This document shows positions 1-11,815 of a DNA stretch of 64,000 nt, one piece after another. The stretch spans positions 186,001 through 250,000 of the forward strand of contig JAOTOM010004554.1 of assembly GCA_034440615.1 (NCBI GenBank), written 5' to 3'. The position numbers were made by a program, and so were the translations under genes. Source of the DNA: Ashinkailepas kermadecensis. Its lineage: Eukaryota > Arthropoda > Thecostraca > Neolepadidae. The notes beneath the pieces are model-generated. The model was given only the letters and a program-made list of their open reading frames with translations. It had not been told where the DNA came from and did not search any database. Each line of letters begins with the position of its first letter. Within the stretch, counting starts at the first letter, position 1.

Positions 1-99
1 ACTGCAGCGTGCCTCGTGGTCGTGGGCCAGCGTGTGCCGCAGTCAGCCGTGCTCACCACCGCACACCGCTGTCTGTCCCACAGTCTCTACCGCAGCGCG

Positions 100-2295
100 A
101 TGGCGCCGCCGCCGCCGCTGCTGTTGCTGCTGATGATGGCGACGCTGCACTGCGCCGGCCCGGCCGACCTGCGAGGACCGGGCGTCGAGCTGGGCGCGGC
201 GCCGAGCGACGGCAGCTCGCCGCACAGCGCGCTCCCCCGCCGCTCCGACAGCGGCGCGTGGCTGGGGCGGGCGTCGCGCGCCGCACCGCCGCGCGCAGTC
301 GACACCGACGCGGCGGCGCGCTGCCGCCGCTGCCAGCGGCGCGGACACGGCTGCGGCCTCTGCGTGCGCGAGCAGCGGCGCCGCTACGGCGCGGCGACGC
401 ACCCGCTGCCGCCGCGGCCCGTCGGCGGCTTCCGGCCGGCATCGGCGCCGACGACCGGCAGGCTGGAGCGCGACGACACCGGCACCGTGTACTTCCCGCA
501 GACGCTGGCCGCCGGCCATCCTGCCCAGCGGGTCGTCACACAGCAGGCGAACTACTCCACAGCCCAGCCGGGAAACCAGCAGCCGACTGAGACGGGAGGT
601 CAGCCGGCGATACAGGCGGGAGGTCAGCCTGTGGAGCAAGCTGTTCAACCGGTGAACCAGGTGGCGCTGGACGGGTACCAGGCGCTCCAGACGGGTACCG
701 TCGTGCCCAGTACCAGACAGGGCGGTGGTGGTGCCCTGTACCAGACGGCGGCACCGCAGTACGACTCCATTGGTATTGGGGACCCGGCACTCTCCGGACT
801 AAGCCGAGGGTTGGGCACATTCAGCCAATGGTACGGTGTGTCAAGCCAGAGCTTCAGCTTGCCAAACCAAGCTCACGCTGCTCCCACCAATACGCATAGT
901 GGACCCAGAAGTACTCACGTTCCTCCTAGCAATAATTATCATGCGTTCAATAACGCGAATGCTGCTCTTAACATCAACTACGAAGCTTCGAACAAGAACG
1001 TTGGTGCATCCAGCAACAGCAATGGCGCAAATACCAGGACCTATGCTGCCTCGAACAATATCCATGGCGCGCCCAGCAAGAACTACGGTGCACCGAGAAG
1101 TAGCTATGGAATGCCTAGCAATATGTATGGTGCACTCAGCAATAATTATAGAGAACATGGTACCAGCAACGTCGCACACAAACGCAACGATGGCTCTCGG
1201 CACAGAACCCATGGACAAGGAAACAATCACTATGGCTCATCTGGCAACAACTATCGCTCCAGTAAGAACAATTATGGCCCACACAACAGCTACGGTGCGT
1301 CGAGGAATAATAATCACGCATCCATGAGCACGTACGGGCCACCCAGTAGCACACACCATCGGCGCACAAGTGGATATGACGAACACAGTACTGAGAGTAG
1401 TTACAGCCATTACTCCAATGACCCTGTTGCATCAGGTACCAGCCACGGTCCGTCCAACAATGCCTACGGTCCACCCAGCAGGGCATACGGCCCGGCCAAC
1501 AAGGCACATGGTTCATCCAATAAGGCATACGGTCAGCCCAACAAGGCATACGGTCCACCCAGCAAGGCATATGGCCCTCCCAACAAGGCTTACGGTCCAC
1601 CCAACAAGGCATATGGCCCGCCCAACAAGTCTTACGGTCCACCCAACAAGGCATATGGCCCGCCCAACAAGGCTTACGGTCCACCCAAAAAGGCCTACGG
1701 TCCACCCAACAAGGCATACGGCCCGCCCAACAAGGCATACGGCCCGCCCAACAAGGCACATGGTTCATCCAACAAGGCATACGGTCCACCCAAAAAGTCA
1801 TACGGTCCACCCAAAAAGTCATACGGTCCACCCAACAAAGGATACGATTCACCAAAGAAGGCATACGGTCCACCAAGAAAGGCATATGGCCCGCCCAACA
1901 AGGCTTACGGTCCACCCAGCAAGGCTTACGGTTCACCCAACAAGGCATGTGGCCCACCCAACAAGGCCTACGGTTCGCCGAACAAGGCATATGGCCCGCC
2001 CAACAAGGCCTACGGTTCACCAAAAAAGGCATGCAATGGCTACAAACATCAGCACAAAAGTAACAGCTACAACAGCCACTATTCGGGCCGTAAAGGGCAT
2101 TATCGCCGACCCGAGCATCAGAAAGGAAAGCACGCACATCAAAAGGGCCACTTCGGAAGCAAAGGCCACCGCCAAGACCATCATGGGTCAAAACATTCCG
2201 GTGGCGGACATAGGTCTGATGACCACTACCAGCACTCGTCGGGTGGCTATGCGACCTACGAAGATGACGACCCATACAAAGGTTGGTGCGCATAA
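100..2295 (+). CDS. Secreted KAYGPPN-repeat protein, resilin/adhesive-like
   Basis: The frame is open from before the ATG at 100, which is its first ATG, to the TAA at 2293-2295 (about 731 residues). Residues 1-19 form a signal peptide with a Leu-rich core ending HCA. Residues 75-88 hold CxxC-x6-CxxC in an Arg-rich stretch. Residues around 240-450 are rich in Asn, Ser, Tyr and Gly with irregular NNYGAPS-like motifs. Nucleotides 1459-2025 encode 27 contiguous heptads of the KAYGPPN type. The tail is His/Gly/Lys-rich and ends in an acidic DDDPYKGWC motif. Tyr-Gly-Pro repeats occur in resilin-like and cuticular proteins, and Lys/Tyr/Pro repeats in marine adhesives, so an extracellular structural or adhesive role is inferred; I cannot name an orthologue. 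A good 3' splice site (pyrimidine tract plus CAG at 81-83) just before the ATG suggests that the 5' UTR starts in an upstream exon. No AATAAA was seen within 300 bp of the stop. Confidence 0.8.
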   Translation: MAPPPPLLLLLMMATLHCAGPADLRGPGVELGAAPSDGSSPHSALPRRSDSGAWLGRASRAAPPRAVDTDAAARCRRCQRRGHGCGLCVREQRRRYGAATHPLPPRPVGGFRPASAPTTGRLERDDTGTVYFPQTLAAGHPAQRVVTQQANYSTAQPGNQQPTETGGQPAIQAGGQPVEQAVQPVNQVALDGYQALQTGTVVPSTRQGGGGALYQTAAPQYDSIGIGDPALSGLSRGLGTFSQWYGVSSQSFSLPNQAHAAPTNTHSGPRSTHVPPSNNYHAFNNANAALNINYEASNKNVGASSNSNGANTRTYAASNNIHGAPSKNYGAPRSSYGMPSNMYGALSNNYREHGTSNVAHKRNDGSRHRTHGQGNNHYGSSGNNYRSSKNNYGPHNSYGASRNNNHASMSTYGPPSSTHHRRTSGYDEHSTESSYSHYSNDPVASGTSHGPSNNAYGPPSRAYGPANKAHGSSNKAYGQPNKAYGPPSKAYGPPNKAYGPPNKAYGPPNKSYGPPNKAYGPPNKAYGPPKKAYGPPNKAYGPPNKAYGPPNKAHGSSNKAYGPPKKSYGPPKKSYGPPNKGYDSPKKAYGPPRKAYGPPNKAYGPPSKAYGSPNKACGPPNKAYGSPNKAYGPPNKAYGSPKKACNGYKHQHKSNSYNSHYSGRKGHYRRPEHQKGKHAHQKGHFGSKGHRQDHHGSKHSGGGHRSDDHYQHSSGGYATYEDDDPYKGWCA
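1459..2025 (+). repeat. 21-bp coding tandem repeat, 27 units
   Basis: Exactly 567 bp, 27 units of 21 bp, encoding heptads that start with Asn, Arg or mostly Lys. The consensus is KAYGPPN, with KSYGPPK, KAHGSSN, KAYGSPN and KACGPPN variants. The length is a strict multiple of 21 with no frame slip, so the array has been kept in frame. Synonymous positions vary (tac/tat, aag/aaa, ggt/ggc), so it is not a very recent expansion. Confidence 0.95.
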
Positions 2296-4290
2296 CGTTC
2301 ACGCTGGTGGCTATTCTGTACAATGTCCTTTTGGATATGTGAGGGAAATATCGGCACCTCCGGTTATTATTGTCATTGAGTTATCCTGGTGAAACGTACT
2401 CCATGAGTAATGCAAGACCATCAAAAGTCTGAAAAAAAAGTCGCTTTGGTGTTCATTATTCGAAATGTTAAGTTGAACCTTCGTACATTGGCAACTTGTG
2501 ATAAACTATATTGATCATTTATATCGGAAATTCTATTGGTCCAATTTGCGTTCGGTGGCCTTTAACATCACCTTGTGGCACCAAGCTTGCAGCAAATATA
2601 CGCTTGCGCTAACTTTAGACTTCGGCTTTGGTTGAGAGCATTATTTGTATGTCTAGTGCATGAGGCTATGTACCAGCTATGCAAAAGAGTGCAATCGGTA
2701 ATGCAGTGTGGATGCGAACTGAGCAGGCTACATTTTTTTTTGGTGTGGGGTAGGGTAAATTTTAAATGTCTACATCTGTTTTTGACGTCGTAGCCTATAA
2801 TATTTGGTTACAAGCACTATTACAGGTTCGATTTATGCTGGGATTCCCTGTGAAAACTGCCCAAGTATCAGGGCACACAGCTCAGAGATGCCTCGCTTTT
2901 CTTTTTGCAGATGGGCCACCACCGGGTATTAGTAGAAATAACCCCAGTAGCACCCCAGTTAGAAGCACCAGGGAACTTCTGGGGATACTTAGTGAAATGT
3001 CCTATGAGAGGGGAAAAGGGAAAGATTGATTCATGGAATGCAACGCATACTACACAGATATATGCATGCCGGCACCAATACAAGCTTACCCATACAATCT
3101 TGCACACATCCAACATGCACACATTTGCACATGTACACATACACACATGCACAAACGCATGCATACATACATGTATGCATATACATATGCATGTACTCAT
3201 ACACATCCACATCAAGTCACACAGTCATAATGTGCTTATACTTAATAAGAATTACAAGGGTCATTAGGGTTAAGCCTGTAAAGGGAAGATATTATACGCC
3301 TGGACAAAGAGATACCCAGCACCTCAACCAATACCATGTCCTAATTTCCAAAGAAGCTATCCACCACAAAAAAGCACAACAACTAAACAAGAATAAGCTG
3401 GATATCTAAATTGTGAACGGAACAGCGACCAGCGGGGGAGGGGGGGGGGGAGGGAAGGAGTGATTTATTTAGGCGTGCCGTACCATAAAGATCATTTGCG
3501 CCGCCTTTAAAGCGAGTACGTTACATGTCTGTCTATAAAGGCGAGTGTTTGCAATCAAGGTGCAGGCAGGTGGGCATTTAAGTTAGGGGAATTTTACGTT
3601 ATAGCTTGTGTGATATTTTAGGCACTGGGTTGGGGACATCTTCCTCACGTCTAAATGGTTTTAATTTTACTTTACTCCTCCACAAAATAATTTGTAGTTT
3701 GGGTGGGGGTGGGGGGGTGTTTGAGAATGGCGAGAAGTTGATTTTGCCAGGGTACCGGCTTTAGCCTATTCTTATCGAAGAGCACCGAGGGATCTTTACC
3801 GTACGAACAAGGAGGTAATTGTCCACACCGACTATCAAGCCGGCTCGCCTCGTGTTAGTTGTTAGTTGCGGGTTAGTCTAAGCATGTCATGTAGGGCTGT
3901 CAGTTGGGTTAGTACGGTGTTTTGCACTTCGGCTTTTCTACGGCCGCTGTACCTCTGGGTAGCAGTTTACGTTATGAGTTGCAAGGAAAATCGGCTCATC
4001 TACATCCAATGGCTCCTCTGTAGTCGTTTTACGTTTTACGTTTTACGTTTTGTAGTCATTTTACCTCGGTAGTCGTTTTACGTTATGCTATTTAAAAGAA
4101 ATGGTTTTCATGTTTTCCTAAAGCAAGTCGGCTCATCTACGTCCAACGGCACCGCAAGGTAGCCATTTATTTCTAACTGGGAAGCAAATCAGCTCATGTA
4201 CGTCAGACGCCATGACGTGTTGGCCATTTACGTGTTTCCTACGAGTGTTTCGCGGTAATGCATTACGAGTTGATGTGAGTGTTGGTGGTG
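2296..4290. other. Intergenic, no gene recognised
   Basis: Mostly AT-rich unique sequence. It contains a degenerate CA/ACAT-rich stretch (about 3060-3230), G-tracts (about 3434-3452 and 3700-3720) and a short tandem run of cgtttta (about 4025-4055). Open frames here are short and have no recognisable content. Confidence 0.6.
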
Positions 4291-4295
4291 TGGTG

Positions 4296-6130
4296 TCTAC
4301 AGTGCTCCTGCTAGTTTTGTGGCATACAGATATTCAAAGAGCAATTGAAGGAGTTCTGGGTGCTTGTCACCGAGAAGCTTGGAAGCGATAAGGTGACACC
4401 CTCCTTTTGGCAGAATGCCTTATGTGGTTGTCTTTGAGAGCTAAAGCTACTGCAGTCTAGCAGGATGTGGCCTATGCTTAACGTGATGTTGCAGGTGTCG
4501 CAGTGAGGTATTGTGTATTGGTCACCCTCTAATTGAGGCTGTGTTAGTTTTGTGCAATTAGTTCTAAGTCTAGTCAGGATGACCTCTTTTGTCGGTGAGA
4601 TTGATTTGATATGTTCCATGTGCCTATCGTTGGTTTGATTGCGTGGGTGTGGTTGGATTTGTGTTTTGTTGAGTTGTGTTGTGTTCATGTGTTCTGTTGA
4701 TGTTGGCGAATGTGACGTTGTAGGAGTGCTTTGCAATCGTCTACCGAATATTCCACGCTAGGGTAAGTATTCAATGCTAAGGCTTGCTTTGCGAGAGGGT
4801 CTGCTTCTTCGTCACCTGGGATATTGGCGTGGCCCGGAATCCAGTGGAAGGAAAGTTCATGTTTACGTTATGGGCCACGATTTATTAGATTCTATCCATG
4901 ACGTGATGTGGACAGTCGTGGGTGTTGCTAATTGACTGAAGGACGGATTTGGAGTCTGAGCAAATTACTACGTCTCTAGCTTTACGCCTCATGAGAATGG
5001 AGATAGCGGCCAGAATGGCCATTGCTTCAGCGGAGTAGATGGAGAAGTTATCCGGTAGACGCTTGGAAAGTCTGAGACCTGGTCCAGTGATGCCGATGCC
5101 TACCTCAGCCTCGTGTTTCGACCCATCCGTGAATATGAGTGCTTTGTGTTGTTGTCATCGCCGAATGTGTGGAAGATGTCAAGAATTTCCGCCGATGTGA
5201 TGGTCGATTTTTTTCCGAGAGCAAGCACTCCACCTTTGGTGGACTCAGTGTCCAGAATGGCCTAGTGGGCGGTCTAGCTGCAGTTGCTGGCATTGTGAGG
5301 TTAAGATCCGAGAGAGTCGTGTCAATTTGAATGCTATATGGTGGAAATTTGCGTCCAAATCGGCTCTTGTCGTATCTGTCAGGTGTAAAGCAGCGCTGTG
5401 CCGGATTATTTTTAATGGATTTGATTTTAATGTGGTAGCGGCACAGCTGTTGTGTCCTCCTGAGGTGGTGTGGGGGCGTATTTGAGTTCACTAGAAGACT
5501 GGCTATCGGTGTGGTGCTGAGGGCATCTATGGCTGCTCTGATGCAGTTGTTTTTGAATGATTTCTAACTTTTGGCTCGGGCTTTCTGAAACGGTGGCAAA
5601 AATGATGCTGTTGTATTCTAGGATGGGTCGTATGATTGATGTGTAGAGTCGCAGTAGTGTTTTCCTGTCTCCGCCGCAGTCTGTGCCTGCAAGTGCACGG
5701 AGTATGTTGACGCGCTTCGCGCATCGCTTCGAGATGGTGGTGGTGTGGGTGTTGAAACTGAGTTCCTCGTCTAAATGCACTCCTAACAACTTGACGCTTT
5801 TCACCTGTTCGATGGCTTTACCATCGATTTTAAGTAGAGTTTTGGGTGTGGGGCGGAGACGACTATATGTGACGGTGGCCGATTTTTCTGCGAACAGGGT
5901 GAAGACCCAAGTTTTGCACCACTTTGCAATGTGGTCTAGACCTGCTTGAAGGGTTTGTCAGCTTTAAGGAAGCATTGTGATGTTGTCCAAATGGCTATGT
6001 CGTTCGCGAAAAGTGAGTACTGAAGTGAAGTTTAATGAGAGGGGGGGCCCCGTTTTTGTTCACCACGTCCTCTTTCCACCAGGCGTTGTCCGAAACTGAG
6101 TAGTACACTGCTCCAGCTCTGCCAAGCCTG
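4296..6130 (-). mobile_element. Non-LTR retrotransposon 3' half with RNase H (I/Jockey-like), decayed
   Basis: Read on the minus strand from about 6,000 down. A reverse-transcriptase palm remnant comes first, with FANDIAIW in place of FADDIAIW (catalytic Asp changed to Asn). The RT thumb follows (KLLGVHLDEEL; IIRPILEYN). Around 5130-4800 lies an RNase H domain with TDGS, SAEA, SDSKSV and IPGHANIPGDEEAD, which supply its catalytic acids. A terminal CDTC...GHILLDC zinc-knuckle-like segment ends near 4320. Several frame breaks separate the parts. RT plus RNase H places it in the I/Jockey-type LINEs; the exact clade is not decided. The altered catalytic residue and frameshifts indicate a dead copy. 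Confidence 0.85.
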
Positions 6131-7285
6131 TTATCGTTTCCTCCCCCATGGCAACTCCTCTGTTGTCCATCGGCATCAACGCCGGTGCCCTTATCTCCCT
6201 CCGAACCACCACCAGGCTGGGGAGTATAGAGCTATGGTACGGATGGGAAGTACGGAAATATGTACGGAGTACGGACAGGATGGGAGGGAAGACATACGCA
6301 CGACAAACACCTCGGCTGTTACGTGCCTTTAGCGCATGGTCACCGGCAGTTCACAAAGACGCAATGTTTTTTTTTATTTAGCACCAAATGATAAACCTGC
6401 CTAACATTTGATTGCTGACATAAAGTGATCCTAATATTTGTTATAGCCGCCTACCTACCGCGCTAGATTTAACATGTAGGTAATATAACCTGATTCAATC
6501 GGGTCGGGTTGCGTTGCTTCCACTTTTCGATGTTATTCAATACATATCGGTTGTTCCGAAGTACAATTGCGTCGCTACGCGTAGTTAAACCCGTGGGTGA
6601 CCTTTCGGTAATTGGTGACCCGGAATTCGTGAAGGTAGTTAAGGGTAACTATGCATCTGCATTAAAAAGACATGCATTTTTCTTAGGAAAACGTATTCCT
6701 ATCATGTGTCTTCATCTCATTGTTCTACTTCATGTAGCTTTCTAATGGAAGAAAGCTTACCCGAAATCCGTCCCACACCGGAAGACATCCTACACCGAAA
6801 TCCGTCCTACACCGGAAGACATCCTACACCGAAATCCGTCCTACACCGGAAGCTTACAATCGCAAAATCCCATGACGAGCGGACGGCTATATCGGATATT
6901 TACAAGAACGCGTTTCTTTGTTTGGTCAGCGAAAGCATGCCCACTTTTGTTTCCGCCATCAAACTTTTAAATTTTGATGGGCTAGGGGTCACGGGAGGTC
7001 ACGAGGTCACAAGGTCATAAGGTCGCGAGTTTAAATGCAAACAAGACTGATATTTTCGTGAATGTTTCCGTTGGTCTTTTTTCTTCCGAAGTATATATAA
7101 TTTGCCACCCTTTCTGTTTCTTATCCATGAGTATCCATCATCAAACCAACCCATTTTGCTTGATCTAATAATGCTGGAGCCTACAGATAAAACCGTTGGT
7201 TGAATCGGGCTGGAATTTGCATAGCCTTATTCAAAGCCAAACGCTATCTTGTAAGCAAATTTTGGTCTTACTCAAAATGTATAGG
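6131..7285. other. No gene recognised; short tandem repeats
   Basis: No coding content recognised. A 34-bp unit containing cctacaccggaagacatcc repeats about 2.5 times at 6765-6850. An AGGTCA array and a TATA-like motif lie at 6996-7100 (separate entry). Confidence 0.5.
6996..7100 (+). promoter_or_regulatory. Four AGGTCA-type half-sites at 8-bp period, then a TATA-like motif
   Basis: Half-sites aggtca begin at 6996, 7004 and 7012, with aggtcg at 7020, all in direct orientation with 2-bp spacers. A further ggtca lies just upstream. A tatatataa motif sits at 7092-7100. Direct AGGTCA repeats are the classic nuclear-receptor half-site arrangement (DR2 here). No first exon was recognised downstream, so promoter function is speculative; it may be simple-repeat decay. 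Confidence 0.3.
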
Positions 7286-7897
7286 GTGAGGTGCATTGGT
7301 CGATCTTCCGTGGACATCACCACCATCTATTGCTGAGCAATTCCACTTTCCTCATGCTCGGATGTAACACATGTAACGCAAACATTTCAGTCCTCCCAAA
7401 AATTCCCTCCCCCACTGGTCTAAGAACTTCACCTCGTGTTCCTTGCAAATCTTGGCCACCTTGCTGTTCAGTCTAATGGCCTTAAAATACTACTCTACAC
7501 CTGCGCCTACCATCAGAAGGATGGATGTTACCAGTCCTCTCTTCCTACTTTCTGCTAATCTACCTATCAAAGCCCCATACTCTCTTATTGTTTCCTCAGT
7601 TTCACCTCTTCCTACATCAATTACACCAACATGTACAATTACTGTTGCACCCTCTCCACTTCTCTTCATTACTCCTTCTAATATATAACCAACATTTGTT
7701 ATTAGGGCCCCTGGGAAGCAGACCCCAGCCTTTTTACTAGAGTTCCTACTACAAAATGAACAGCCAGCATAACTAACTCTTGAGTCCCCCATAACTAAAA
7801 CCTTTCTCTCACTATCTTTAGCTACCTTTTCACTCTCACTTCCATCCCGAGTAGCATTATTCCGCCTCTCTTGCAATGTCTGAAGCCTATTATGCAT
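7286..7897 (-). mobile_element. CR1-type LINE ORF1 fragment (SGNH/esterase-like)
   Basis: The minus-strand product carries KVLVMGDSRV, then VCFPGALI, then VIVHVGVIDVGRG, and continues downstream as KICKEHEVKFLDQWGREF. A GDS box followed by CFPGA and a VHxGxxD block is the hallmark of the esterase-like (SGNH hydrolase fold) domain in CR1-clade ORF1 proteins. About 610 bp remain, with stops; no RT follows directly, so this is an isolated remnant. Confidence 0.8.
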
Positions 7898-8011
7898 TTA
7901 GACAGTCACATGTATGGTATGTAACTACCTACATGTATGCATACATAAACACATACATATAAGTAAGCACATCTTTTTACGCCTTTAATAACATGCACAT
8001 GAGGAAGGAAA

Positions 8012-8012
<1 letters not shown>

Positions 8013-8106
<94 letters not shown>
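8013..8106. repeat. (TA)n microsatellite
   Basis: About 94 bp of uninterrupted TA dinucleotides, followed by a short TG tract. Open frames over it (Ile-Tyr repeats) are artefacts. Confidence 0.98.
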
Positions 8107-8110
<4 letters not shown>

Positions 8111-8511
8111 CATATATATATATGGGTGTGTGTGTGTGCTGGTATGCACTTAATCACACATACATGCGCATTGTACACTTACCTACATATAATCCGTTTG
8201 TTCATTTTTATCTTGAGCAAATGCTTAGGGTTAATTTACTTTCGTTGGCTGATTTCAAATATATAACTCAATACAGTAAGCCTGATGTACTTCATGTCTT
8301 CCTTGTTGATAGACGCTTGACAAAGGAAAGGAATTTTAAAAGAAATAATGTTGTTCCAAGTTCTTACTGCAATTAATAATATGACATTTAATCTATAGGA
8401 TCTTGATGAAACAGGTGCATGGAAACTTTGAGCATGTCATAAGTTACTCGGTGAAGAATATTTAATACAACGAAGAATGGCTCTTAGATGCTCCTCGGTT
8501 TTAGACATTAT

Positions 8512-8698
8512 GTGTAAAGAAAATATACGACCTTCAATATACCAGGAGGTGCTGAGTTGATATCAAAAGTAACGATAAATGTCATATTTTATTACTCAGT
8601 AATAAAACTACTAAGTAATTAAATATAACCTTCATCGTTACTTTTGATATCAACTCAGCACCTCCTGGTATATTGAAGATCGTATATTTTCTTTACAC
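8512..8698. repeat. Long near-perfect inverted repeat (65-bp arms, 57-bp loop)
   Basis: The left arm 8512-8576 is the reverse complement of 8634-8698 with a single mismatch. The loop 8577-8633 is AT-rich and contains smaller palindromes (attactcagtaat). No protein is encoded. It could be a foldback or MITE-like insertion, a recent inverted duplication, or a source of hairpin RNA. Confidence 0.9.
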
Positions 8699-8829
8699 GT
8701 AAAGAATATTTAAGGTCCATTATGAAGAGGGAAAGGTTCGCTTCAAAAGCATGTGCAGCAATAATCTGCTTAGTTCTTCAACAATATCAGGGAACTTAAA
8801 AATGTTGTATTAAAAAAAACTCATTTGTA

Positions 8830-9450
8830 GTAAGTGCATAGTGCTGTTTATGTATCATTCGTAATGCATTTTTGCATCTTGATGATCCTGTCTAATCTCG
8901 TTGTACAATTGCTTCTACATGTTAATGTACAACAGTTTAAATAGATAAGAATCAAAGTATTGTGCAAGTATCTCCACTCACTACTTGTCATCAGGTATTT
9001 TACTCTTCCCATTGTGCCTAAATTGTCTGCTAGTTTTCCCAGCAAAATATCCTCTATGAGTTTTCCATATTAATTTGTCATGCATTATGACACGAAGATG
9101 TATGTTTTGTTGTTTCCTGACCGCTTTTAGAGAATATATGATTATATTTAATTCAGTACTTGAAATACTTGAGCAATTTTGTTAATCTATGTTCGTTATT
9201 TTCAATGAATATATATTAACCTGAAACCATTGGTGTAGCCCGGTTGCAATGTCATTCGCTTTACCTTGTAGTTCATTATTCTTTTAAGCTTTAATCATGA
9301 CGTGGAAATGAACATCATCAGGAAATGAAAAGAATGTTCTTCGTGAGGAATGACCCAAATCAATTATGCATACCAGGGAAAGCAGTGGACCTAACATGGA
9401 GTCTTACGGAACTCCCATTGTAATCCGTTCTGTTTCTGAAATTGCACTAT
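8830..9450 (-). mobile_element. Jockey/CR1-like RT fragment, decayed
   Basis: The minus-strand translation in broken frames gives a GVPxDSMLGPLLSLV segment (RT motif GVPQGSxLGPLLF) near 9420-9380. SFPDDVHF follows in place of FADD. The thumb is recognisable near 8850-9045 (CTTRLDRIIKMQKC). One Asp pair survives but the Ala is Pro, and stop codons interrupt. It is a different family from the 12.9 and 42 kb copies. Confidence 0.7.
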
Positions 9451-9539
9451 TTATTTCAGTTTTCTTATATCGATCTTGTAAGTAAGAATGCAATATCCTT
9501 ACTGCACATAGTGAAGGATGGATGGAGGATAGATGAAAG

Positions 9540-11815
9540 CATAGTGTATAGAGAGGAGTATAATTCATGTGGTTAGATATCATCCTGAAGAATGGAACAA
9601 GGTTAAGGAGTGGGGCATACTATAGGCCACCAGACCAAAATGAAAATACTGATAGGCTGATGCAGGAGGACATAAGTAGGAAAGTGCATGGGGGAACCCT
9701 ATTGCTGGGGAACTTCAACAAAGCTGGGCTGAGAGACAACACTAGACTTCTAACCAAATCAGGAAGAAGGTTCATGACTTGTTTTGATCACACATTCTTG
9801 TTTCAAGTGATAGATGAACCTACAAGCGGAAATGAAATATCACATCTAGTGCTTGCAAATGAGGGCAATTTTGTACAAGGGGCAGACCTAGGAGAGACCT
9901 GTAATAGTGATAACAACATCATACGCATTTCCCTATATCTTGGAAGTGTAAGAAACAATAAGACATTAATGAGAAGTTTTACTCAACGGAATTACAATCT
10001 TCCTGGGTGAAATTAATTGGGAATATTTATTGTCGGGTTTACATGTTCATGAACTTTGGAGAGTGGTAAGCGGTACACTGTTTGAAGGCCATGATAAGTT
10101 AATTCCCAATAGGCAAATCAGATTCAACCAGGTTAAGTACTCTTCACTCTCACCAAGGAAGTAAAACATGTGCTGGAGCCAAAGAAGCAGGCATTTAAGA
10201 AACTAAAAGAACTTTGGGCCATTGAACGTTTTGCTATGGCAGAAGATAAGTTGGAAAAGCTTACAATAACTTCACAGTCTGAAGAAAACCAGTTGCAGAA
10301 AAAATGAAACTAATAAAGTTGCAAGACCTGCTAATGTAAATGCTACAATATTAGAACAGTATGCTCTAATATTGTAGCATTTAGCATTAGCAAAAGTTGT
10401 ATCGGTTCCTCTAGATCTCATTTTCTGGCGGTCTTTTGAGTATTCTGAAGTACCTGAAGATTGCCGTCATGTAAGTGTAGGACGAATTTTCAAAAGGGGA
10501 AATATAAACTGTATAGGAAATTAGACGCCAGTCAACATAAACTCACTACTTGCCAATGTAATTAAAAAACTAGCAAAGGAATGCATTCAGACTCATATTG
10601 ATAGACACAACCTTTTAAGGGATACATAGATTTCGATCTCGGAGATATCGTTTAACTAACCTATTAGAATCCATGACGTATGGAACCAGAGCAGTTGACA
10701 ATTGAAGCAAGATAGACGTCGTGTACACGAACTTTAGCAAAGCCTTTGATAAAGTACCACATAAGCGTCCAATTCCCCACATAGAGAAGCTCTGGATTGA
10801 TGGAACAGTTTCAGGCTGGATTGTAGCATGGTTAACGGGAAGGAAACAAAGTGTAGTGAGTGTTAAATGGATGTAAATCTGAATGGAAGGATGGCATGAG
10901 TGGAGTGCCACGAGGCGCTGTTCTAGGTGCACTTACCTTTTTATCATCTATGTGAAAAAATAATGAGGTAAATTTGAGGAATGGGGTGTATAAATTTGCT
11001 GATGACATGAAGATAGTAGGAGTGGTTAACAATGGAGATGAATCTAACAATATTCAACTATAATTGGAGGACTTTAAAAGTGGGCTGATAAATGGCAAAT
11101 GTTTTTCAACTATGATAAGTGTAAGGATATGCGCCTGGGACCTGGGCTGAGACGGTTGCATAGACGATGGGATGTGGTGACTTGGATGCCATTGAAAAGG
11201 AAAGAGACTTAGGTATGTTTGTTTCAAATGATGATAAAGCAGAAAAAATCAATGTACCTCAGCTTAGAACAGGGCAATCAGAGTGCTAGGGATCATTAAT
11301 GTGAGTGTGAGGCATACGAGCAAGGAAGTTGTGAAAGCAACTGTACCTAGCCCATGTGCGACCAACTTGGAATATTGTATGCAGACATTGATCCCTTACT
11401 TAGAAAGATATATAGGAATGCTAGAATGAGTGCCGCGCCGGGTGCCACTAAACCCATCAGTGGACTAGGTAACTTATAATATGGAGAAAGGCTTATGACA
11501 TTATAAATCTACTCCCTCAAGCATAGGAGATTAGAGGGTGATGTGATTGACATGCATTCAATTGTTAAAGGATTAGATAAGGCCAATCTGGATGATGTCG
11601 TTCTATTATCACATAGAGTATCACATAGGGACCATCAATTCAGGTTGGACAAGTCAAGGTGTCGGACAGTTAAGCGACGACAGGCTTTCATTCAAAAGGT
11701 GGCAGAGCATCGGAGTTGGCTGCCTGCTATTGTGGTGGGGAGTTCCTTATTGAGTTTATTTAATAGTAGGGTGCACATGTTTTCTAGGTTGGTGAATCTT
11801 ATTTGTGAGTTCTAA
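9540..11815 (+). mobile_element. CR1-like LINE, endonuclease C-terminus plus RT, heavily decayed
   Basis: The frame at 9567-10010 contains YYRPPDQ and LLGNFN, which match the AP-endonuclease C-terminal blocks (YRPPn and GDFN) of LINEs. RT remnants follow across shifted frames: NFSKAFDKVPHKRP near 10730, MSGVPRGAVLGALTF near 10898 and KFADDMKIVGVV near 10995. A C-terminal block with RRQAFIQKVAEH lies near 11670. Many stops and indels are present. A 60-bp palindrome (10331-10390) interrupts it. Confidence 0.8.
10331..10390. repeat. Short inverted repeat inside a LINE
   Basis: Arms of about 25 bp, starting ctaatg and containing aaatgctacaatattaga, face each other around a 10-bp spacer with one indel. 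It lies between endonuclease and RT remnants of the LINE. Confidence 0.8.

Noticed and set aside
1136..2323. 395-residue minus-strand frame rich in Trp/Cys
   Set aside because: Antisense shadow of the 21-bp coding repeat of the secreted protein; a stop-free 21-bp unit keeps the complement open.
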